DNA of 10,461 nucleotides from Prevotella sp. (GCA_021204735.1 JAJPYV010000191.1:1-10461); one strand, 5' to 3'; counted from the first letter of the stretch, positions 1-6,161 are shown. The notes: generated by a model from the sequence alone, not told the origin. Program-made: numbers and translations.

Positions 1-363
1 GGTCTATAAGCGGTATTCCGTCGATTTTGAAGTTTTCTATGAACGCATTCGCATGAGGATAAACTTCGTATTCCTCAGTGAAATGATCATCACACAATGC
101 CACATGATCCATTGATGAAACAACGTAATAGTTTTTGCCCTTATAGGAAAACCTTAAGTCATAACGATGTACTGCAAAGTCGTAGAAGAATGTCTCATAA
201 TTTCCATTAGGATAGCCATTGAATGTGTATCCATATTTCTTTATGTCAGGGGGATACTTTGCATTTATAGGATAACCATCCAAATCCCATACTATTTCTG
301 GGGTAAAAGGACTCACAGGTGTGCCGGGAGTACGACGTTGTCGTTTTTACTTTTTTTCTCCAT
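1..363 (-). pseudogene. Frameshifted, edge-truncated gene of unknown function
   Basis: Read leftward from about base 318 to the window edge, one frame is open and protein-like, containing for example PEIVWDLDGYPINAKYPP and, near the edge, ENFKIDGIPLID. A plausible ATG lies at 363-361, but from it the frame gives only 16 residues (MEKKSKNDNVVLPAHL) before a TGA. The long frame has no ATG upstream, only a TAA just before it. Adding one A to the A5 run (T5 on the plus strand, 344-348) would join the two frames into a basic N-terminus running into the long frame. This suggests a one-base deletion, phase variation or a sequence error. An alternative is an intact gene starting at a GTG in VSPFTPEIVW. 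I do not recognise the family; the tyrosine-rich, aspartate-rich composition suggests a small globular cytoplasmic protein. Its C-terminus lies outside the window. Confidence 0.45.
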
Positions 364-365
364 AA

Positions 366-554
366 TCAAAATTTTGTACAGTTCAAAGTGCAAATTTTGC
401 TCTTTGAAATTTCTGATGTTGCACTTTTGGCTTCGGTTTGTGTGGTGGCAACATTAACTAACATAGACCTGTTGCTCAACTTGTTATTCTCGCCCAAAAT
501 GACATTACGCAAGCCCTGGTTCACCATGAACGAGTATTCATCAAATTCACTCAT
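366..554 (-). CDS. Small hypothetical protein, 62 residues
   Basis: A short leftward ORF starts with MSEFDEYSFMVNQGLR and ends two bases before the ATG of the broken gene at 363, so the two may be co-transcribed. Support comes from context: a perfect TAnnTTTG box (TATATTTG, 579-572) lies about 18 bases upstream of the ATG, and a 12-bp palindrome sits between them. The sequence is polar, with no membrane segment, signal peptide or cysteine motif apart from two cysteines near the C-terminus (KICTLNC). The middle is rich in Thr, Ser, Ala and Asn. I do not recognise a family. It may be a regulator or a remnant, or the ORF may be fortuitous, because coding in this stretch is judged only on length, promoter and start context. 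Confidence 0.4.
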   Translation of the reverse strand: MSEFDEYSFMVNQGLRNVILGENNKLSNRSMLVNVATTQTEAKSATSEISKSKICTLNCTKF

Positions 555-566
555 AAATAGCTATTT
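555..566. promoter_or_regulatory. 12-bp palindrome at the start of the 62-residue ORF
   Basis: AAATAGCTATTT is perfectly self-complementary. It lies between the TATATTTG box and the ATG at 554, overlapping the expected transcription start. This is a typical place for a repressor operator, but a 12-bp AT-rich palindrome can also arise by chance. Confidence 0.3.
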
Positions 567-571
567 GAATA

Positions 572-579
572 CAAATATA
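572..579 (-). promoter_or_regulatory. Bacteroidetes -7 box for the 62-residue ORF
   Basis: Read on the minus strand this is TATATTTG, an exact match to the TAnnTTTG element bound by the Bacteroidetes primary sigma factor. No clear TTG/TTTG element is seen 19-21 bases further upstream, so the call rests on the -7 box alone. It predicts a transcript start near base 567 and a leader of only about a dozen bases. Confidence 0.45.
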
Positions 580-604
580 CAATTTTTTGTGGAAAAAGGA
601 GTGA

Positions 605-644
605 AAACAAAAAACTATCTGCTCAATTTAAGAGCAGATAGTTT
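605..644 (-). terminator. Terminator of the small lipoprotein gene
   Basis: A perfect 13-bp stem (612-624 with 632-644, loop of 7) lies 35 bases beyond the lipoprotein stop codon. Read leftward, the stem is followed by a T-rich run (TTTTTTGTTTT), the form of an intrinsic terminator for leftward transcription. It separates the lipoprotein gene from the next leftward gene at 554. Confidence 0.8.
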
Positions 645-679
645 ACTAAATTCGTGGGTATACACATCAAACTACTTTT

Positions 680-1021
680 TTATTTTTCGTAATAGTATTT
701 TGTCTTGCCATTTCTTGTTAATTCAAGGGAAGATCCATCACACCAATATTCATATTTTGCACCATCGATATAAAGGTATTTATTATCCTCGGTATACCAC
801 GTAATGTCATCGTCTTCATCAATCCAATCAATATCAGACTCGTATGAGCCATGAATTCCTGTTCCATCTTTATAAAAACGATAGTAATCAAATATATAGC
901 GATTGCTGCTGTTTTCTATCCACTCGCTACATATACTTGTGTCATGCTCTTTGCTGGCGTAATCATCATCATCGTCTGAACAAGAGGTAAACACTAATGG
1001 CAATACTATTGCTAATGCCAT
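680..1021 (-). CDS. Small lipocalin-like surface lipoprotein
   Basis: This 113-residue protein has a hydrophobic segment (residues 2-12) and a lipobox FTSC with the lipidated cysteine at residue 14. SDDDDD follows directly, resembling the acidic export signal that sends Bacteroidetes lipoproteins to the cell surface. The mature part is rich in Tyr, Trp and Asp, with alternating short strands (YYRFYKDGTGIHG, ITWYTEDNKYLYIDG, LELTRNGKTKYYY). Such a pattern is seen in small lipocalin-like lipoproteins of Bacteroidales; the family is inferred, not proven. The ATG chosen gives a signal peptide with no positive charge. Upstream codons in the same frame include lysines but no ATG, and the nearest upstream ATG (1034-1032) is put out of frame by a run of eight T. 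The true start is uncertain. It is a single gene with its own promoter and terminator. Confidence 0.75.
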   Translation of the reverse strand: MALAIVLPLVFTSCSDDDDDYASKEHDTSICSEWIENSSNRYIFDYYRFYKDGTGIHGSYESDIDWIDEDDDITWYTEDNKYLYIDGAKYEYWCDGSSLELTRNGKTKYYYEK

Positions 1022-1080
1022 GTAAAAAAAACATCCTTTATTATTTTTTAATGTAATGTTCAGTTTATTAGATTAATATG

Positions 1081-1088
1081 CAAATGTA
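1081..1088 (-). promoter_or_regulatory. -7 box for the small lipoprotein gene
   Basis: On the minus strand this reads TACATTTG, an exact TAnnTTTG match about 60 bases upstream of the annotated start. The region 19-21 bases further up is T-rich without a clean TTG, so the -33 element is weak. The predicted transcript would begin near base 1077. Confidence 0.45.
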
Positions 1089-1264
1089 ACAAATTTTTTT
1101 GAGTGTAAAATATTTATTCTCTTGAAATAATAAATTTTTAAGAAAGGCAGTTTTGGCGATTTGTTCAGGTAAAATACAGTAGATGCAACACGCTTTTGTA
1201 TTTTATTAATCTTCTATCAAATCAGTACTTTTTTTGTTAAAATCTTAATTATTTCGGCATTTTA

Positions 1265-1296
1265 TTGTGTAAATCTAAGAAAAATCCATATCTTTG
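1265..1296 (+). promoter_or_regulatory. Promoter of the NYN nuclease gene
   Basis: TTG at 1265-1267 and TATCTTTG at 1289-1296 are separated by 21 bases, matching the Bacteroidetes -33/-7 arrangement. The predicted transcript start, about 4-5 bases after the -7 box, falls at 1299-1301, exactly where the structured leader begins. Confidence 0.7.
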
Positions 1297-1298
1297 CA

Positions 1299-1363
1299 AC
1301 ATTAAAGCAACGCCTTACTTTCTTGTAAGGTATAGAGCCACTTACGAGTGGCTTTTTTAATGT
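1299..1363 (+). ncRNA. Three-way-junction leader RNA before the NYN gene
   Basis: Three perfect helices fit together. P1 pairs ACATTAAA (1299-1306) with TTTAATGT (1356-1363). P2 pairs CCTTAC (1313-1318) with GTAAGG (1325-1330) over a 6-base loop. P3 pairs AGCCACT (1336-1342) with AGTGGCT (1347-1353) over loop TACG. P3 followed by six T (1353-1358) also looks like an intrinsic terminator, and the P1 3' strand overlaps the last T bases, so P1 and termination could compete. The element starts at the predicted transcription start and ends nine bases before the ATG. It could be a riboswitch-like attenuator, a substrate or autoregulatory site of the nuclease, or a short independent RNA. I do not recognise it as a known Rfam family. 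Confidence 0.6.
1336..1358 (+). terminator. Terminator-like hairpin inside the NYN leader
   Basis: A 7-bp GC-rich stem with a 4-base loop is followed directly by six T, 14 bases before the NYN start codon. Placed between a promoter and its gene, it would lower read-through into the coding region unless it is suppressed. It is also helix P3 of the three-way junction. Confidence 0.6.
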
Positions 1364-1372
1364 AATAACAGT

Positions 1373-2017
1373 ATGGAAAACAAGAAAAGAGTTACATTTT
1401 ATATTGATGGTTTCAACTTTTATTATGGTTTGAGGAGAACAAAAAAGAGCGAACCTATATGGAAACGTTATTATTGGTTGGATATTGTCAAGTTTTTCGA
1501 GAGTTTCCTTGGAAAAGATCAAATTTTAGAAAAGGTAATATACTTTACAGCTTCCCCTCTAAATCCACAAAAAAGTAGCAGGCAAAGTGCTTTCTTGAAT
1601 GCAAACAAATTTCTGAATGGAGATCGCTTTGAGATAATAAGAGGTAAATATTTGGAAAAGCACATCATTTGTCCTTATTGTAAGGGAGATATTTCAAGAC
1701 CAGAAGAAAAGAAAACTGACGTAAATATTTCTGTCAGAATGATAGAAGATTGTGTTCTTGACAATACAGATACAGTTGCATTGGTAAGTGCTGACAGTGA
1801 CTTAGTTCCTCCTCTTGAATTTATTCAAAAGCATTATCCTAATAAATCCATCAAGGTTTATTTTCCTCCTTCAAATTATAGTAATGACTTAAAAGACAAC
1901 CTTATTCATCATAGGAGTAAGCCTGTTTTATTACTTAAAAACCAAAGGCGTTTCGAGGCAGCTATAATGCCAGAAATAATTGGCAAATACACAATGCCTA
2001 ACAAATGGAAATTATAG
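1373..2017 (+). CDS. NYN-domain (LabA/DUF88-like, PIN-fold) ribonuclease
   Basis: This 214-residue cytoplasmic protein has the expected NYN motifs in order. A first strand ends in IDGFNFYY (acidic D12, N15). KKTDVNISVRMIEDC supplies D116 on the central helix, and VSADSDLVPPL supplies D141 and D143. In the NYN/PIN fold these acidic residues bind the metal that cuts RNA, so the active site looks intact. An insert before the second motif carries CPYC (C100, C103), half of a possible zinc knuckle. Length is typical for a stand-alone NYN protein, and the ATG is the first in frame. It stands alone: the upstream genes run the other way, and more than 650 bases separate it from the next operon. Its leader is strongly structured, which fits autoregulation by RNA cleavage or an RNA partner. 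The domain call is firm; the target and biological role are unknown. Confidence 0.85.
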   Translation: MENKKRVTFYIDGFNFYYGLRRTKKSEPIWKRYYWLDIVKFFESFLGKDQILEKVIYFTASPLNPQKSSRQSAFLNANKFLNGDRFEIIRGKYLEKHIICPYCKGDISRPEEKKTDVNISVRMIEDCVLDNTDTVALVSADSDLVPPLEFIQKHYPNKSIKVYFPPSNYSNDLKDNLIHHRSKPVLLLKNQRRFEAAIMPEIIGKYTMPNKWKL

Positions 2018-2225
2018 ACCCACTCTCAATGATTATTGGGTATGCCCTTAAATCACGTGTTCTACTATTTTATCCTTTTTATCAATGTCCGTTAAAGAAG
2101 ATATAGAGAGAAATCATTACGGTGGCGATAAGAGACAAGAATGTTGCTGTTTTTTACATACTTTTTTAGAGCACTGAAACTATAGTTAAATTTATTTAAA
2201 ATATTCGGTTGGTAATGATTTTTGA
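2018..2225. other. Non-coding spacer after the NYN gene
   Basis: No ORF with coding character is seen on either strand. A weak ACCCA/TGGGT hairpin (2018-2022 with 2037-2041) follows the NYN stop codon but has a 14-base loop and no T-run, so it is a poor terminator. The rest is AT-rich. Confidence 0.5.
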
Positions 2226-2255
2226 TTGTTATTCAAAATTTTCTAACTAACTTTG
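2226..2255 (+). promoter_or_regulatory. Likely promoter of the eight-gene operon
   Basis: TTG (2226-2228) and TAACTTTG (2248-2255) are 19 bases apart, a close match to the Bacteroidetes -33/-7 consensus. Transcription would start near 2260, giving a leader of about 425 bases to the first operon gene at 2684. The leader passes through the hairpin cluster and terminator at 2456-2600. Confidence 0.6.
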
Positions 2256-2455
2256 TAACGCTTGCTTAAGTTTTCTCGGAAACTATACATGTTTTGAGGA
2301 ACACATAAAAAGTGAGCACATACATATTAAGGCGTTTACTGCGCATCCGTTCTGACGTCCAAATAAACTTCGCAAATTTAGTTTGATTAGTCAAGAACAA
2401 AAGCAACGAAACGCCCCATTATGTGTATTGTGTACAGTTGGTATCATATCCTTTT

Positions 2456-2600
2456 ACCATCATTATATTGATGGTTTGGGTTAGGATAAATATTTACTAC
2501 ACGCACAGCGTGGGGCCGACGTTGCTCGTTTCGACTAATCGGGCAATGCGAAGGCCTTTTGGACGTGGAACGAGTAACAGGACTTGGCTCCACGTTTTTT
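2456..2600 (+). ncRNA. Structured leader or small RNA ending in a terminator
   Basis: Four hairpins follow one another. A: ACCATCA/TGATGGT (2456-2462, 2469-2475). B: CACGC/GCGTG (2500-2504, 2508-2512) with a 3-base loop. C: a 9-bp helix with two G-U pairs (2520-2528, 2540-2548), closed by an outer GGCC/GGCC pairing (2514-2517, 2553-2556). D: the terminator hairpin. Bases 2500-2600 are clearly richer in G+C than their surroundings, as is common for functional RNA. The element lies between a good promoter and the operon, so it could be an attenuator or riboswitch, or an independent small RNA. It does not match tRNA, tmRNA or another RNA class that I recognise. The exact 5' end is not defined. 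Confidence 0.5.
2563..2600 (+). terminator. Intrinsic terminator upstream of the operon
   Basis: ACGTGGA (2563-2569) pairs with TCCACGT (2589-2595). Inside it, CGAGT (2571-2575) pairs with ACTTG (2582-2586) around loop AACAGG. A run of six T (2595-2600) follows. It lies 84 bases before the first operon start codon. It therefore either ends an upstream RNA or attenuates the operon transcript. Confidence 0.75.
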
Positions 2601-2683
2601 ATGTATGTTTCAAAAGTTGATAATAATTGTTAGTAGGAGCCAGCTAATACTAATTATGATTAGAACAGGCAAAAACGATTACT

Positions 2684-3166
2684 ATGAACAAAATCATCAC
2701 AAAACTATTACTGTTGATTGCATTTGTCGTATCAGTTAATGTGGCTTATGCCAAAGACAACGATGCCTCTCAGCTTCAGTACAGCATAAAGAGCAACGGA
2801 AGTGGTCAGCAAGGTTATTGGGTTGTAGAAGTAACAGCCTATGTTACAAAGAAAAGCGACATAAACAACACAATTCTTCAAAAATGTGCTGTTCATGGCG
2901 CATTATTCAAAGGGGTTGCAGGCGGACAAGGTGGTTCACCACAGAAACCTCTCTGTTCCTCTACTTCGGCAGAGACACAATACTCTGATTTCTTCAATGC
3001 ATTTTTCCAACAGGATTTCAAAAACTATGCTGATGTAGTTGAAGGAACACTATCCACGACACAAGTTGGTAAAGGGTATGAGGTGACAGCTACCGTGCAA
3101 ATAGCCAAAGATAATCTAAGAAAGGCTATGGAAGAGGCTGGCATCATACGAAAACTTGGTTTTTAA
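2684..3166 (+). CDS. Secreted periplasmic protein, paralogue of the operon lipoprotein
   Basis: This 160-residue protein has a signal peptide: lysines at 3 and 7, hydrophobic residues 8-20, cleavage probably after AYA (23). The mature part begins with strands around GYWVVEVTAYVT (45-56), then AVHGALFKGV (69-78), a Gly-rich loop with C91, the helical YSDFFNAFF (100-108), and a strand-helix end with GYEVTATVQIAKDNLRKAM. This order recurs in the lipoprotein two genes downstream, which has AVREVIFNGI, YREYFQRFF and MSVTVRVLRSELRERL, so the two are probably paralogues. The N-terminal strand and helix layout recalls LPP20/FlgT-type periplasmic proteins, but that is inference. It is the first gene of the eight-gene operon, and 18 bases separate it from the barrel gene. 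Function is unknown. Confidence 0.85.
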   Translation: MNKIITKLLLLIAFVVSVNVAYAKDNDASQLQYSIKSNGSGQQGYWVVEVTAYVTKKSDINNTILQKCAVHGALFKGVAGGQGGSPQKPLCSSTSAETQYSDFFNAFFQQDFKNYADVVEGTLSTTQVGKGYEVTATVQIAKDNLRKAMEEAGIIRKLGF

Positions 3167-3184
3167 CTTTATAAGTCCACTATT

Positions 3185-3751
3185 ATGAAAAAATTATTTC
3201 TATTATCTTTTGTTTTTTGTGCAACAATCATATATGCACAAGAAGTGAGATTACCGGAACTTCCTAAAAACAGAACACATTACACCGATTACAATATCAA
3301 AGAAAGTGGATATTGGACTACGATAACCGCAAATGTAACAACTACTCTGCGGTTCAACCATAAGAATATGCAGAATATAGGTGCCGACTGGATTAATGGT
3401 TATCGCTTTAATGAGTTCCTTAGAGTCGGTATAGGTTTAGGACTACGTTACTATATAAATAACGATCATGTTCGCAGTTCTGATGTCGCATGGACGTTTC
3501 CTATCTTCGCTGACATTCGAGGCAACATCATTTCTCAACAAGACCGTGGCGCAGTTCCATATTGGTCTGTCGATTTGGGCGGTGAAGTTCGTGGTGGTAT
3601 ATATTTTTCACCAACTATAGGATACCGTTTCGGTACGCAACGTGGTAGTTTTCTTGTTGGTATAAGTTATACTTTGCAACAGTCTGATACTTGGAAGAAA
3701 AGCGATGAGTGTTATAGTGGCGTAAGCATTAAATTAGGTTATGAATTCTAA
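3185..3751 (+). CDS. Small outer-membrane beta-barrel protein
   Basis: This 188-residue protein has a signal peptide (MKKLFLLSFVFCATIIYA, cleaved before Q19). The rest alternates amphipathic strands typical of an eight-stranded barrel: TTTLRFN, FLRVGIGLGLRYYIN, AWTFPIFADIRGN, WSVDLGGEVRGGIYFSPTIGYRF, GSFLVGISYTL and a last strand SIKLGYEF. The terminal phenylalanine is the usual BAM recognition residue of outer-membrane proteins. The size matches small OmpA-barrel or OmpX-like proteins and the general Bacteroidetes outer-membrane beta-barrel family; no periplasmic OmpA domain follows. It lies between the two paralogous genes, ending only 5 bases before the lipoprotein. This suggests an outer-membrane subunit of one complex with these neighbours. 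The barrel call is strong from pattern; the role is unknown. Confidence 0.8.
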   Translation: MKKLFLLSFVFCATIIYAQEVRLPELPKNRTHYTDYNIKESGYWTTITANVTTTLRFNHKNMQNIGADWINGYRFNEFLRVGIGLGLRYYINNDHVRSSDVAWTFPIFADIRGNIISQQDRGAVPYWSVDLGGEVRGGIYFSPTIGYRFGTQRGSFLVGISYTLQQSDTWKKSDECYSGVSIKLGYEF

Positions 3752-3756
3752 AGATT

Positions 3757-4236
3757 ATGAGAAAGTCAATTTATTTTCTGATTATTATTGCTGCGTGCAT
3801 CACTACAGGATGCTCGCACAAAACAACGGCGAGTGCATATCAAGAATATAAAATCCAATGTCTTGGAGTAGAACTTGATGGCTCGCAGACTCTTTTATCA
3901 TGGGGTGAAGGGCGCAATCGAGCTGATGCAGTAGAACAGGCAAAAAAGAATGCTGTGCGTGAAGTTATCTTCAACGGCATTCATGATGGCAACAGCAGCT
4001 GCGAACAGAGACCTGTATTAAACATTCCTAACGCAGAGGAGCGATATAGAGAATATTTCCAAAGATTCTTTGCAGACGGCGGAGAATACATGAAGTATGT
4101 TTCAACCGTTGACGAAAGAAGTGGTAGTAGAGATGTCGAAAAATATCAATACGGAAGAAAAATGAGCGTAACAGTCAGAGTGCTTCGTTCTGAACTAAGA
4201 GAGCGTTTGCAGAATGACAACGTATTACACAAATAA
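3757..4236 (+). CDS. Lipoprotein with LPP20/FlgT-like features
   Basis: This 159-residue protein has the lipobox ITTGC, with the lipidated cysteine at residue 19 and Ser at +2. No acidic export signal follows (SHKTT), so it probably stays on the periplasmic face of the outer membrane. Residues 48-72 (SWGEGRNRADAVEQAKKNAV and onward) show a glycine turn followed by an alanine-spaced helix, a pattern seen in LPP20/FlgT-type periplasmic domains. C82, YREYFQRFF (98-106) and the C-terminal MSVTVRVLRSELRERL match the secreted protein encoded at 2684 in order and spacing, marking the pair as paralogues, one soluble and one lipid-anchored. Gaps of 5 bases upstream and 9 downstream show tight co-transcription. 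Export is clear; molecular function is not known. Confidence 0.85.
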   Translation: MRKSIYFLIIIAACITTGCSHKTTASAYQEYKIQCLGVELDGSQTLLSWGEGRNRADAVEQAKKNAVREVIFNGIHDGNSSCEQRPVLNIPNAEERYREYFQRFFADGGEYMKYVSTVDERSGSRDVEKYQYGRKMSVTVRVLRSELRERLQNDNVLHK

Positions 4237-4245
4237 TTTACTATT

Positions 4246-5211
4246 ATGAAAAAAACAATTCTATTTACAATAATATTGTCTGTTTGCACAATAATATGCT
4301 ATGCCCAGGCAGGACAGGTAAGTGCAAAAAAGCCAAGAATTATGGTTCGCCCAGCAGAAACATGGTGTGCAGCAAACGGTTACATGCAACAGAATGATGA
4401 CCAAGGTACAGTAGAGCTGACACCTAACTATGAAGTTGCCCTCCAGACAAGTCAAGACTTGAATCTTGCAATAGCGAAGATTGAGGGACAGATGAACGAA
4501 AGAGGATACTCAACAGTAAACTTTCTGACTTCTATTCGTGGCGTTAAAGCGCAGGCAGCCCGTAACAGTGGTATGACATCAAAGACAACAGGCAGTGGTT
4601 TAGCTGTTTCGTTCATGGATGAAATCAATATGCAGGCGAAAGCAGATATTCTCTTCGACGTAGATTGGAAAGTCAGCACCACGGGACCTAAAAAAACAGT
4701 ATCTTATACTCTGAGTGCATACGATGCATACACATACAACTCTATCGCTTCTGTGTCTGGCAGTGGTCAGCCTTCAATCTCAGCAGAAGTCCCCGCTCTT
4801 GTGGAAGAAGCTGTATTGAACAATATGGACACTTTCCTGTCACAGTTGCAGCAATATTTTGACGATTGTCTGCAAAATGGTCGCGGTGTGGCTTTGATAA
4901 TCAATTGCTTTGATGATGGCAGTAGTATAGACATGGAGACAGAATATAACGGGAAGGAACTTCGTGAGATAATCGAAGACTGGGTGTCAGACAATGCCAT
5001 TGGTCGCTCTTATGATATTGTGGATGACACAGAAACCTCAATGACTTTCCAAGATGTGAAGATTGCCCTCTTTGACGAGTCAGAGCGTCCACAAGATGCA
5101 GGAACATTCGGACGAGATTTGAGAAAGTATCTCACAAGTTTGGGGATTCCTTCCAAACAGGGCGGAAGTCGCACATTAGGAAGATTTGAACTTATTATTG
5201 GTGAAAAATAA
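4246..5211 (+). CDS. Secreted DUF6175-like protein
   Basis: This 321-residue protein has a signal peptide ending near CYA (20). The mature N-terminus, KKPRIMVRPAETWCAANGYM (28-47), resembles the start of Bacteroides proteins grouped as DUF6175. This is from memory of the family and needs a profile search. The domain continues with a helix (DLNLAIAKIEGQMNERGYS), a strand region (ADILFDVDWKVSTTG) and GSGQPSIS followed by a long helix (183-210). A second domain starts at GVALIINCFDD (214) and ends in RFELIIGEK. The layout of strand, GSG turn and alanine-spaced helix recalls CsgG/LPP20-type envelope proteins. It begins 9 bases after the lipoprotein stop codon, within the operon. No catalytic motif is seen, so a structural or assembly role in the envelope complex is likelier than an enzyme. 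Confidence 0.75.
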   Translation: MKKTILFTIILSVCTIICYAQAGQVSAKKPRIMVRPAETWCAANGYMQQNDDQGTVELTPNYEVALQTSQDLNLAIAKIEGQMNERGYSTVNFLTSIRGVKAQAARNSGMTSKTTGSGLAVSFMDEINMQAKADILFDVDWKVSTTGPKKTVSYTLSAYDAYTYNSIASVSGSGQPSISAEVPALVEEAVLNNMDTFLSQLQQYFDDCLQNGRGVALIINCFDDGSSIDMETEYNGKELREIIEDWVSDNAIGRSYDIVDDTETSMTFQDVKIALFDESERPQDAGTFGRDLRKYLTSLGIPSKQGGSRTLGRFELIIGEK

Positions 5212-5222
5212 ATTTTTGTGAC

Positions 5223-6146
5223 ATGAAAAAGTTTTTTGTTTCATTGTGTATGGTAGCATCATGTATGTTTGTCCATGCCCAGGATTGTGCTATACCAATG
5301 CAGGTAGTTGTTCCTGATGATGTGGAAGGAATGACACCGCTGAGCGCAAATTATATAAAAAATGTCCTTAACAGAGTGTTGGTAGGAGGAAACGATGTGG
5401 CACAGTTTATCAATTGCCAGTTTGGTATTGTGGTGAAACCAGATATTGTTGAAAAGCATATTATCGCCGGTTCACCTCAAAAGACAGTGCTAAACCTATC
5501 CCTCACCTTATATATTGGTGATATACAACAAGGTACATTATTTTCATCCTATACGATGGATGTGAATGGTGTAGGAGATAACGATACAAAAGCTTACAAT
5601 AGTGCCATTCGCAGACTAAACGCACAGAACCGCAATCTTAATGACTTTATAGATAGCGGTAAGAAGAAAATCATAGAGTGGTATGACAATAACTACCAGA
5701 ACATAATAATGAAAGCTAAGACTGCTGCTTCAATAAGAAATTATGAGGAAGCACTCTATGAACTGCTATCTATCCCAGAATGTTCCACTGGTTATGCTGC
5801 CGCCGTTGCACAAATAAAAATTGTATATCAGGAATATATAGACCGCCAGTGTGAGGAAAATCTTGCACAAGCTCAGGCGGCATGGATGACGGGTTTTTCT
5901 AAAGAGAACGCTGCTGTTGCCAGTGTTTTCCTTTCAGAAATATATCCTGATGCTGCCTGCTATGGCGATGCTATGCAACTTGTTGCCGAGATAAAAAAGC
6001 ACATGGGTGAGGAGTGGAAATTTGAGATGAAACAATGGAGCGACCTTGCCTCCATTGAGTCACAACGTCTTACATACGCAAGAGAGATTGCAATGGCATA
6101 CGCACAGAACCAGCCGCAGCAAATTATACATCTTCTGTATCGCTAA
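5223..6146 (+). CDS. Secreted protein with strand-rich N-domain and TPR-like helices
   Basis: This 307-residue protein has a signal peptide (cleavage near VHA, residue 19). Residues 26-115 form a strand-rich domain (FGIVVKPDIV, TVLNLSLTLYIGDIQQGTLF, SSYTMDVNGVG), followed by an alanine/asparagine helix (124-155) of the type seen in LPP20/CsgG-like domains. Residues 160-260 are helical and repeat-like: KAKTAASIRNYEEALYELLS, then AAAVAQIKIVYQEYI, QAQAAWMTGF and YPDAACYGDAMQLVAEIKKH. The phrase NYEEALYELLSIP is typical of TPR-type helix pairs that bind partner proteins. A charged helix closes the protein. No enzyme motif is visible. It lies 11 bases after the DUF6175-like gene and 15 before the caspase gene, so it may act as an adaptor or scaffold for the peptidase. 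Domain boundaries are read by eye. Confidence 0.75.
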   Translation: MKKFFVSLCMVASCMFVHAQDCAIPMQVVVPDDVEGMTPLSANYIKNVLNRVLVGGNDVAQFINCQFGIVVKPDIVEKHIIAGSPQKTVLNLSLTLYIGDIQQGTLFSSYTMDVNGVGDNDTKAYNSAIRRLNAQNRNLNDFIDSGKKKIIEWYDNNYQNIIMKAKTAASIRNYEEALYELLSIPECSTGYAAAVAQIKIVYQEYIDRQCEENLAQAQAAWMTGFSKENAAVASVFLSEIYPDAACYGDAMQLVAEIKKHMGEEWKFEMKQWSDLASIESQRLTYAREIAMAYAQNQPQQIIHLLYR

Positions 6147-6161
6147 TCTTAAGCAACCAAC

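Noticed and set aside
167..804. Two overlapping rightward ORFs of 96 and 161 codons
   Set aside because: They oppose leftward coding frames and the terminator at 612-644, and their translations look like random AT-rich sequence (Phe, Tyr, Ile and Ser runs). They are shadows.
1262..1522. Leftward 86-codon ORF
   Set aside because: It overlaps the NYN promoter, leader and 5' coding part on the opposite strand and shows no family features.
2331..2415. GGCGTTT and AAACGCC inverted repeat, as a recombination or invertible-promoter site
   Set aside because: The arms are only 7 bp with 71 bases between them, no recombinase gene is nearby, and a match this short is expected by chance.
2513..2557. 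tRNA- or tmRNA-like element because of TTTCGACTAATC in a hairpin loop
   Set aside because: The loop has 11 bases, and there is no acceptor stem, anticodon arm or CCA context. The match is limited to the short TTCGA string.
2604..2611. TATGTTTC as a -7 box just before the operon
   Set aside because: One mismatch to TAnnTTTG and a poorly spaced TTG (17 bases). The promoter at 2226-2255 is better, although a second promoter here cannot be excluded.
2423..2620. 65-codon rightward ORF with a GTG start
   Set aside because: It lies over the hairpin cluster and terminator, has no coding-like composition, and runs through the T-run. The RNA structure explains this stretch better.
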